Source: Saprospirales bacterium
GTDB taxonomy: Bacteria > Bacteroidota > Bacteroidia > Chitinophagales > Saprospiraceae
Assembly: GCA_016703765.1 (NCBI GenBank)
Contig: JADJBL010000017.1
Coordinates: 1 to 64,000 of the forward strand
Reading direction: 5' to 3'
Length of the DNA stretch: 64,000 bases
The position numbers and the translations under genes are program-made. The notes under the pieces are model-generated. The model did not search any database and was not told the DNA's origin. It saw only the letters and a program-made list of their open reading frames with translations. Shown one piece after another: positions 17,001 through 24,500 of this stretch (within the stretch, counting starts at the first letter, position 1; each line of letters starts with the position of its first letter).

Positions 17001-20000
17001 GCACATCGTTCACCGGCGCTACATTCACCGTCACCGTCGCTGTGCCGCTGATCGGGCCCGTGCAGTGCTCGTCGTTCATCGCCGTGATCGTGTAGGTGGC
17101 TGTACCTGCCGGCGCCGGGATCACAAAGTTGTAGTTCGTGCTGTTGATCCCGCTCTGCGTCAAACTCGTTGTCCCGTCCGATACCGTCACGCTCCAGGGG
17201 GCATCCCCCGTCAGCACGATGGGTAGCACCGCGTTATCCCCAAGGCAGATATCCTGCGTACCGCTCAGCACGGCTGTAGGTACCAGGTGGAAGATCACCG
17301 GCGTGCCGGGAGCCACCGCCATGCAGGGGTCTGCAAGGTCGTTCACGCTCCCCGCTCCGTCGTCGCTGCCCACAATGGCTGATATGTAGTACGTCGTTCC
17401 GTAACTCATCGTCAAGGGGTCAAAACTGAAAATCGGGCTGTCCGATCTGGCGATCAAGGGGTATTCCAGCGTGTTGCCGCTGCCCGTGTGAAGCACAAAC
17501 TCCAGCAGGTCGTCCCCGTCGAAGTTCTGTCCCAGCACGTTGTACGTCGCCGTCACCGGGCCGTCTCCGCACTCCTCGATCAGGGCAAGGTCCATCTGAC
17601 CCACCGCGCTGGAGCAGTTGCAGATCACCGGGTTGAGATCCTCCACCACGCTCACCGCACAGCCGTTGATGTCCGTCACCTGGAAGGAATACGTCCCTCC
17701 CGCCGCTATCGGGTTGCTCACAAAGCTTCCTCCTGTCAGGGTTCCCGAGCCCAGGGGCAGCACCGTGTAGGTGCCCGCGTCTCCGCCCGTGATCTCAAAG
17801 CTCACCTCGAAAGCCGTGTTCGTCGCGTTGCACGCGATGCCTATGTTGCTCACCGCTACTTCCGTGTTCACCGTCACCGTGGCACAGCCCGTAGGTAGGC
17901 CCGCACACTCCGCGTTCGACACGTCCGTCAGGCAGTAGGTCGTCGTCACTGTGGGGCTCACCGTAAAGATGTAGGGGTTCGTGTTGATCCCGTTGATCAC
18001 CGTGGCAATCCCCGATCCGTCGTCGTAGCTCAGGCTGTATGGACCCGGGCCCGTGAAGGTCACCGTCAGGTCCGTTCCGTTCCCGATGCAGATCGTCGCA
18101 TCTCCCGTCAGGTCCCCCGTGGGCACCTCGTAGAACACGATCGGCGTGCCCTGAGCCACTGCCAGGCAGGGGTCTGCAAGGTCCACCAGGCCTCCGCCCA
18201 GGTCGTTGCCCACCACCGCCGAGATATAGTACGTCGTGCCGAAGGTCATGCCCGCCAGGGCATCGAAGCAGAAGGTCGGAACCACGTTGCGCGCAATCTC
18301 GCCCACAATGGCCAGACCCGAGCCCGTATGCAGGATAAACTGCAGGGCGTCATCTCCGTCCAGCGCTTCGCCCGTCGCGTCGTACGTGGCCGTGATGCAG
18401 GCCACTCCGCACTCCGTTTGTTCCTGCCGGATCCATGTCCCCACCGACGTGATACAGTTGCACAGCACCCTGGCTTGCGACACCGTCACCGGTCCGCAGC
18501 TGTTCGCATCGTCCACCACAAAACTATAGCCACTCCCGCTGGGGATCTCCGCGCTCGTGTACACGCCTGCCACAATCCCCGCTGCGCTTCCGTCTACCGT
18601 GTAGCTGCCCGGATCTCCAGAGTTGATCGTAAAGCTCACCGTGTAGCCCGTGCTCGTCGCGTTGCAAGTCGCCTGGATGTTGGATACCGTCACCGCCGTG
18701 TTCACCCCACCACCGAAGATCCGGCGCCCGTTTCCGCGCAGCCGTTGCCGTCCGTCACCCTGGGAGATGGCGTACGTCCCGCCCTGACATGCGTCAAAGG
18801 CAAAAGGGTTGGTCACGATACCCGTGATCGGCGCCTGCGGCGCACCGTTGAGCGTGAAGGTCAAACTCCAGGGAGGGGTGCCCGTCAGCAGCACCGACAG
18901 CCCGATGCAATCCCCGCTCCCCTGACAGATCGATCCGCTCCCGCTGAGCACCGCGCTGGGCAGGGGGTTTTCCGTGATCGTGGCCGTACCCGATACCAGG
19001 CCCGGGCAGGGCGCTATGTTGTCCAGGCTCACAAGGGTGTATACCCCCGGAGCGCTTACCGTCAAAATATATGGGTCCGTCACAACCCCCGTGATCGGGG
19101 CCTGCGGCAGTCCGTCTATCGCATACACGATATCCCAGGGGCTGGCCCCCGTCAGATCGATGCTCAGGTTGAAGTTCTGAGGGCTGCCCGCACAGTAAGA
19201 ACCGCGCCCGCTAGCGTGGCTGTCGGAGCCGCGTTCACCGATACGGCAAAGCAGGCCTGCGGGCTCTGTCCGCAGGCGTTGATCGCACGTACGCACACGT
19301 TCCCGCTCACTCCGCCCGTCCAGTTGATCACAATCGCATTCGTGCCCTGACCCGAGGTGATCGTGGCTCCGGCAGGAACCGTCCAGGTGTAGCTCGTCGC
19401 GTTGGGATCCAGCGGCACGCTGTAGTTGGCGATCTCGCCGTTGCACACCGAGGCCACTCCGGCGATCACCGGCTGCGCCGGCACGTCATCCACCGTCACC
19501 GCGATGCAGGCCTGGGCGCTCGTGCCGCAGGCATTCGTGCCCGTTACGCAGATCTGGCCGTCCACCGCTCCGGAAAAATCTACCTGTATGCTGCTTCCAA
19601 GGTCCGTGAAAGAGGCGTTGCCTCCAACCGTCCAGGTATAACTCGTCGTACTGGGGTCCACGGGGTTGATCACGTAGTTGATCACATCTCCTTCGCACAC
19701 CGTGGCAGGACCCGTCAGGGGTCGGCACCGCAGGGCCCCCTGGCCCACCGTGATGGCAAGACAAGCTGCCGGGCCGGGCCCGCAGGCGTTGTTCGCCGTG
19801 ACGCATACCTGGCCCGCACCAGCGGCTGTCCAGGTCACCGTGATCGTATTCCCGCTGGTCGTAAAGGTACCGCCCGTAACCGTCCAGGTATAGCCCGTCG
19901 GAGCAGGGCCCGAGGCCGGAGGTGTCACCGTATAGGTAGACGTACCGCCGGTACAGGGACTCAAGGGCCCCGCAACTGTGGGTTGGTTGGGAACCGCTAC

Positions 20001-21440
20001 GTTAGCCGTTACCGTCACCGAAGCCTGGTCCGTGCAGGTCACGCCCATAAATGTTTGCGTCACTGTTAAAGTATAGGTCCCGGGTTGATTGATGGTCGCT
20101 ATCAGCAGGTTATTCGGTCCGACAATACCGGGGCCGGTCCAGAGGTAAGTTAGCACCGCCCCCGAGGCGGCTGGCGTCGTCGTCGACCCGGATCCGTCGA
20201 GGATCAGGGTGGAGGCGCCTCCGCAACCCAGCAAGCCGGGCGGAGCGATCACCGCATCGGCTTGCATGACGGACAGGATGAGCGTCACCACGGAGTCGCA
20301 GCCATTAGCCGCCTGAAGCGTCACCGGGTAGCCCCCGGTGGCATTATAGGTATTGCCCGCAAAGTTATAGCTCTGGCCCTGGCAGATCGCCGCCTGCTGG
20401 GGAGGCATCACGATCGGTGGAATGGCCGTTGCCACGCAGATGACTGAGCTGTCACAACCAAGCCAGGAATCGTACAGGAAGCTCTGCTGACCGGGAAAAG
20501 AAAAAGTCTGGCCTTCACAGGTCCAGGTATCCCCGAAGCAATAATTAATAAAGTGAAAGGTAGGCGGGATAGGCGTTACGATTATCGTTTTACATTTTGG
20601 AGGACCGATCACACAGGGGTTAGAGGGGGTCACGCAAAGCTGGGTGACCCCGGCCTGGGCAAAAGTGATCGAGATGTTGTTGCTCCCGTTGTTGGAGATG
20701 CCCCCGATGGCGGGCGTAAGCGTCCAATTGTAGTTGGAGGCGCCAACCGCCGGGTTGACAGAATAATTAAAAACCCCGCCAGGGCATACGTTCATCGGAC
20801 CCATAATATTTCCGGGAATAATGGGGGGGTTATTCGCGCCAAAGACGCCGACGGAGGTCAATCCAAAGTCGATGGTATAGCCGTTTGGCGAACCGGTCCA
20901 GTTGGATACCATTAATACGTAGGTGTTGCCGACAATAACGGGAATCAGGGAGTTGAACGCGGAAAAACCCATGGTTTGAGAAGGAGGATTGGCATTGCAT
21001 CCGGCGCCCTGGACGTTGTAGGTGGTACCTCCAGTCGCCCCGGTCAGGCCGTTGCAAGTGCCCCCGCCGGCCGCATTGCAGCTTACCATGAGGCTTTGGT
21101 TATTGTCGATATCTCCACAAGAGGCGTTGGTGATATTGAACAGGGACCAATCGTAATCGTCGGTAATATTCATTGGGGTCAGGAGGAAACCGAAATTTCC
21201 GGACTGATTGACGGTGAAGGTGTACCAGATGGAGTTGAGCTCTCCGGCCGTGCAATTAATAGACGTATTGATCTCATTTGGAAAGTTGCCGCTGCCCGTT
21301 GGAGAGGCGTTCTCCACATATATCTGCTGACAAATCGGGATGGCGCCCAGGCAGTCCTGGATCGTCGGGTTTTGGGCCAAGGCATTGGATACCCCGATCG
21401 AAAACAGGGTCAATAGCAGGTAATGGTATACATTCCTCAT
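14051..21440 (-). CDS. Giant CHU_C surface protein A (whole locus, frameshifted)
   Basis: Reconstructed reading of about 2460 residues. It has a signal peptide (MRNVYHYLLLTLFSIGVSNA), a head unlike that of copies B-D (to about 20,830), a Cys-bracketed 'WLGCDS' module, three PKD-like domains, then SprB-like modules including four ~277-residue repeats beginning near 18,466, 17,625, 16,788 and 15,969. It ends in a CHU_C type B T9SS domain with 'IPNIFSPNLDGQNDVFF'; its last residues are GDVTLVR at 14,051. Frameshifts lie near 19,195 (one base short against copies B-D) and 14,222 (one base short); compensated shifts garble about 18,430, 18,720-18,780 and 19,710-19,735. Predicted role: T9SS-secreted adhesin or gliding-associated protein. 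It is the last gene of the four-copy array. Confidence 0.85.
14065..19446 (-). CDS. Open C-terminal part of protein A
   Basis: Open frame of 1793 residues, of which the first ~83 (Arg/Asp-rich, upstream of SYCAGSPQNFNL) and the last ~52 are out of frame. It contains the four tandem CNC/CDC modules, an SprB repeat ('EDVSCFGAADGFIQIESATGGKPPY') and the first part of CHU_C. The true terminus continues in another frame to 14,051. Confidence 0.8.
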   Translation of the reverse strand: MQRRDRQLQRAAGSQRDELHLDGSCRSHDHLGSGHECDCDQLDGRSERERVRTCDQRLRTEPAGLLCRIGERGSDSHASGRGSYCAGSPQNFNLSIDLTGASPWDIVYAIDGLPQAPITGVVTDPYILTVSAPGVYTLVSLDNIAPCPGLVSGTATITENPLPSAVLSGSGSICQGSGDCIGLSVLLTGTPPWSLTFTLNGAPQAPITGIVTNPFAFDACQGGTYAISQGDGRQRLRGNGRRIFGGGVNTAVTVSNIQATCNATSTGYTVSFTINSGDPGSYTVDGSAAGIVAGVYTSAEIPSGSGYSFVVDDANSCGPVTVSQARVLCNCITSVGTWIRQEQTECGVACITATYDATGEALDGDDALQFILHTGSGLAIVGEIARNVVPTFCFDALAGMTFGTTYYISAVVGNDLGGGLVDLADPCLAVAQGTPIVFYEVPTGDLTGDATICIGNGTDLTVTFTGPGPYSLSYDDGSGIATVINGINTNPYIFTVSPTVTTTYCLTDVSNAECAGLPTGCATVTVNTEVAVSNIGIACNATNTAFEVSFEITGGDAGTYTVLPLGSGTLTGGSFVSNPIAAGGTYSFQVTDINGCAVSVVEDLNPVICNCSSAVGQMDLALIEECGDGPVTATYNVLGQNFDGDDLLEFVLHTGSGNTLEYPLIARSDSPIFSFDPLTMSYGTTYYISAIVGSDDGAGSVNDLADPCMAVAPGTPVIFHLVPTAVLSGTQDICLGDNAVLPIVLTGDAPWSVTVSDGTTSLTQSGINSTNYNFVIPAPAGTATYTITAMNDEHCTGPISGTATVTVNVAPVNDVPVVTINSTNTGYVVCFNISGGEAPYTVTDGVNMWTTNGPFCSDELPCGSGYSFSYDDPNGCGPVLVTEPLVECDCTTSVGQLDPAVQEICGQGPAVVAYDATGQVLDGDDVVDFILHSGNQVPILTSTVASFTYSGLLTYGVTYFISARVGNNDGNGGVDPLDPCLAITPGTPVVFYEIPSATLSGGGDFCAGDQVDLTVTIAGGTAPWEITYTNTQNQQATISIPSSPFTFQVTPTGPTLYTLISVEDDHCIGANVVGIAPFTEQSQPFGVSPLITTDPTNTFVTICFTLAGGDPATYAVNGWPGTLTGNQFCSDPIPCDQGSYQFLIQDGFGCGIDTIAGPIICNCGSGAGIMDQNSQLVCEFQPISVPAAFAVQLDGNDALMYVLHTGNGTALGTILLTSPTPDFNYDPAILDCDETYYISSVAGDDLGGGQVDLNDDCLSVSEGTPVVFHCEPSASISGGGAICEGQSIDGVFSFTGTNPFTVVINDGTQDITLNNLDTGSEWSLSPSQTTTYTLVTVQDSTGCSNTATGSITVTVNSPVFAGTANPPLTLCSGVGQLINLAGLLTGADPGGVWTETSAAPSTGGAFNAGAGTFNTVGQAPNNYTFRYLMDGIPPCADDNETVTVIIHQLPLADAGAVQELTCDATTAQIGGSGTSTGAQFSYEWTLVGSSNVIGMQTTLSVGQAGTYQLTVINTQTGCESSDQVTVTQSIETPQPVIATEDVSCFGAADGFIQIESATGGKPPYMFALNGGAFGDQQQFTGLSGGDYLISIQDANGCETQVLVTVIEPQELTATLVANILPDGEGNFVIEWGDELDLNLQSTLPIADLDTIIWSPADLVACNDVFCSSVTVAPQEGTTFTVSIEKGPCSASDQFRILVKTPRDVFIPNIFSPNLDGQNDVFFIQAGKQIAQIRSFLVFDRWGGVCSGPTISNPTTSQSAGTGIIGENSPPLACTPILWKSNTWTDMWRYWREM
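19164..21440 (-). CDS. Open N-terminal part of protein A
   Basis: Open frame of 758 residues: signal peptide, the A-specific head (CLGAIPICQQIYVENA and following), the 'CFGDTWTCEG' and 'WLGCDS' module, and three PKD-like domains. True coding runs to about 19,195; the last ~11 residues are out of frame. The phrase ALRCRPLTG near 19,720 replaces PAVPTLTG of the other copies through paired indels. Confidence 0.8.
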   Translation of the reverse strand: MRNVYHYLLLTLFSIGVSNALAQNPTIQDCLGAIPICQQIYVENASPTGSGNFPNEINTSINCTAGELNSIWYTFTVNQSGNFGFLLTPMNITDDYDWSLFNITNASCGDIDNNQSLMVSCNAAGGGTCNGLTGATGGTTYNVQGAGCNANPPSQTMGFSAFNSLIPVIVGNTYVLMVSNWTGSPNGYTIDFGLTSVGVFGANNPPIIPGNIMGPMNVCPGGVFNYSVNPAVGASNYNWTLTPAIGGISNNGSNNISITFAQAGVTQLCVTPSNPCVIGPPKCKTIIVTPIPPTFHFINYCFGDTWTCEGQTFSFPGQQSFLYDSWLGCDSSVICVATAIPPIVMPPQQAAICQGQSYNFAGNTYNATGGYPVTLQAANGCDSVVTLILSVMQADAVIAPPGLLGCGGASTLILDGSGSTTTPAASGAVLTYLWTGPGIVGPNNLLIATINQPGTYTLTVTQTFMGVTCTDQASVTVTANVAVPNQPTVAGPLSPCTGGTSTYTVTPPASGPAPTGYTWTVTGGTFTTSGNTITVTWTAAGAGQVCVTANNACGPGPAACLAITVGQGALRCRPLTGPATVCEGDVINYVINPVDPSTTSYTWTVGGNASFTDLGSSIQVDFSGAVDGQICVTGTNACGTSAQACIAVTVDDVPAQPVIAGVASVCNGEIANYSVPLDPNATSYTWTVPAGATITSGQGTNAIVINWTGGVSGNVCVRAINACGQSPQACFAVSVNAAPTATLAGAVLTVRAALRTST

Positions 21441-21484
21441 AGTAAAAGCGATTTAATGGCTACTAAAAGTAAAAAATGTTCCCG

Positions 21485-21538
21485 ATTTATACGAAAAAAG
21501 GCCCCGATCGAGGAGATGGGGCCTTTTTTCGTATAAAT
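21485..21538. terminator. Terminator between proteins B and A
   Basis: Perfect 21-nt inverted repeat, 21485-21505 with 21518-21538, loop 12 nt. The inner stem is GC-rich (ggcccc) and flanked by A6 on one side and T6 on the other, so it works as an intrinsic terminator in both directions. It sits 14 nt after the stop of protein B, ahead of protein A on the minus strand, so A probably has its own promoter within 21,441-21,484. Confidence 0.85.
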
Positions 21539-21552
21539 CAAAAACAGGTTGA

Positions 21553-24500
21553 TTAACGAACCAGGGTCACATCCCCTTCCAGGATCTCCACATATCCGTC
21601 CACGTATTCGACTTCCACAAAATAGGCGTACACGCCAATGGCGGCGAGTTTTCCCCGATAATACCCGTCCCAGCCGATGGTGATGTCGTTAGGTTGGAAA
21701 TTGTCCGCACGGAACACGGTCCCTCCCCAACGGTCGAAGACCAGGAAGGATCGGATCTGCGCGATCTGTTTCCCCGCCTGGACGAAGAACACGTCGTTCT
21801 GGCCATCCAGGTTGGGCGAAAAGATGTTGGGGATAAATACGTCGCGCGGGGTTTTGACCAGGATGCGGAACTGGTCGCTGGCCGAGCAGGGACCTTTCTC
21901 TATGTTGACTGTGAAGGTCACGCCCTCCTGGGGCGCCACGGTTACCGAAGAGCAGAACACGTCGTTGCATTCCACCAGATCGGCCGGCGACCAGATGATC
22001 GTATCCAGGTCGGCGATCGGCAGGGTGCTCTGCAGGTTGAGGTCGAGTTCATCGCCCCATTCGATGACGAAGTTGCCCTCGCCGTCGGGAAGGATGTTGG
22101 CGTTCAAGCTTACGCTAAGTTCCTGGGGTTCGATCACCGTGACCAGCACCTGCGTTTCACAACCGTTGGCGTCCTGGATGGAGATGAGGTAATCCCCGCC
22201 GCTCAATCCGGTAAACTGCTGCTGGTCGCTGAAGGTCCCGCCGTTGAGCGCGAACATATAGGGCGGCTTGCCGCCGGTAGCCGATTCGATCTGGATAAAG
22301 CCGTCTGCCGCACCGAAGCAGCTCACGTCTTCTGCCGTGATGACCGGCTGGGGCGTTTCAATGCTCTGCGTCACCACCACCTGATCCGAAGACTCGCAAC
22401 CCGTCTGGGTGTTAATCACCGTCAGCTGATAGGTTCCCTCCTGATTGATTGGAAGGGTGGCCTGGTTTCCAATCACGTTCGTCGAGCCAACCAGGGTCCA
22501 TTCGTAGGTAAACTGCGCCCCCGTGCTCGTGCCCGAACCTCCGACTTCTGCCGTTGTGGCGTCGCAGGTAAGCTCCTGTGGGGTTCCTGCATCGGCGGTG
22601 GGCAGCGGATGGATGATCACCGTCACGGTTTCATTGTCGTCCACGCAGGGAGCTGTGCCGTCCATGAAGTAGCGGAAGGTATAAGTGCCCGGAGCCTGTC
22701 CTGCGGTGTTAAATGTTGCGGCCCCGGCGTTAAACGCCCCGCCGGTGGAGGGAGCAGTAGAGGTTTCCGTCCACACCCCGCCCGGATCTGCACCCGTCAG
22801 CAGGCCGGCAAGACCAATGAGTTGGCCCACTCCCGAGCAAAGCGCCGTCGGAGCGTTAGCCGTACCGGCAAATACCGGGTTGTTGACCGTCACCGTGATC
22901 GAACCCGTGGCCGTATTTGTACAGCCGGTAATGGCATTTTCCACGCTGATCAGTGTATAGGTCGTCGTCTGGGTAGGGCTCAGGCTCCAGACTTCGCCGT
23001 TTGTGAGCGAAGGCAAAGTGATATCCTGTGTGCCGTCGTTCACCACCAAAATGTAAGGCAGGTTGCCCGGAAGCGTAAAGCTGGCATTGATGGATTGGCC
23101 CAGGCAGATCGGGCCTCCTCCGTTGATCGTAGCGGTGGGCAGGCAGTTGAAGATGACCGGCGAGCCTGGAGATACCGACAGGCAATCGTCGCCAAGGTCC
23201 ACCGAGCCCGTGCCATCGTTATCTCCCACCACAGAGGAAATATAATAGGTCACCCCGCAATCCAGAATGACCGGGTCGTATGTAAAATCAGGCGTGCTGT
23301 TGGTCGCTAAAATCGTGCCCAGCGTGGCGCCGCTTCCCGTATGCAGTGCATACATCAGCACGTCGTTGCCGTCGAGTTGGGGCGACGTGGCCACCGACAC
23401 GGAAGCCGTTTCAAGCTCGCAGAGCGCGGAAAGACTTTGATTCATGACCCCGGCGCCCGATACGCAGTTGCAAATGATCGGACCGGCGATCGTATCGATC
23501 CCGCAGCCGAATCCGTCCTGGATCAGGAGCTGATAGCTATTCTGATCGCAGGGAATGGGGTCGCTGCAGAACTGGTCGCCCGTCAAGGTGCCCGGCCAAC
23601 CCGTAACCGTATAAGTACTGAGATCGCCTCCTACAATGGTGAAACATACCGTAGCAAAGGTCACCGTTGGGTCGGTCGTCACCTGGACGTTCGTCCCAAA
23701 GGGGAAGTTCTGTTGGGTGAATGCCGCTACCCCCGTTACGTTTGCGCCGATGCAATGGTCATCCTCCACGCTGACCAGGGTGTACAGCGTCGTGCCTGTC
23801 GGGGTTACCTGAAAAGTAAATGGGCTGGAGGGAATGCTGATCGTGGCCTGCTGGTTCTGCGTGTTCGTGTAGGTGATCTCCCAGGGGGCCGTGCCCCCCG
23901 CGATCGTCACCGTCAGGTCTACCTGATCTCCAGCACAAAAATCTCCTCCCCCGCTCAGCGTCGCGCTGGGTATCTCGTAGAACACCACCGGTGTACCAGG
24001 TGTGATGACCATGCAGGGGTCCAGGGGATCCACTCCTCCATTGCCGTCGTTGTTGCCCACCCGGGCCGAGATGAAATACGTCACTCCGTAGGTGAGCAAT
24101 CCCGAATACGTGAAGCTCGCTACCGTGCTCGTCAGGATCGGTACCTGGTTGCCGTTGTGCAGAATGAAATCCACCACATCGTCTCCGTCCAGCACCTGGC
24201 CCGTGGCATCGTACGCCACCACCGCCGGACCCTGACCGCAGATCTCCTGCGCCGCCGGGTCCAGCTGGCCCACACTCGTCGTGCAATCGCACTCCACCAG
24301 GGGTTCTGCTACCACCACCGGCCCGCAGCCGTTAGGGTCGTCGTAGCTGAAGTTATATCCACTGCCGCAGGGCAGCTCATCGCTGCAAAACGGTCCGTTT
24401 GTCGTCCACATGTTTACTCCGTCCGTCACCGTGTATGGCGCCTCTCCTCCGCTGATGTTGAAGCACACCACATACCCCGTGTTCGTCGAATTGATCGTCA

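Noticed and set aside
15589..17226. Long plus-strand open frames (545, 538 and 463 codons at 15,589, 21,694 and 23,341) antisense to the giant genes
   Set aside because: They are Arg/His-rich, have no recognisable domain, and repeat wherever the array repeats; they are side effects of low stop-codon density in GC-rich sense genes.
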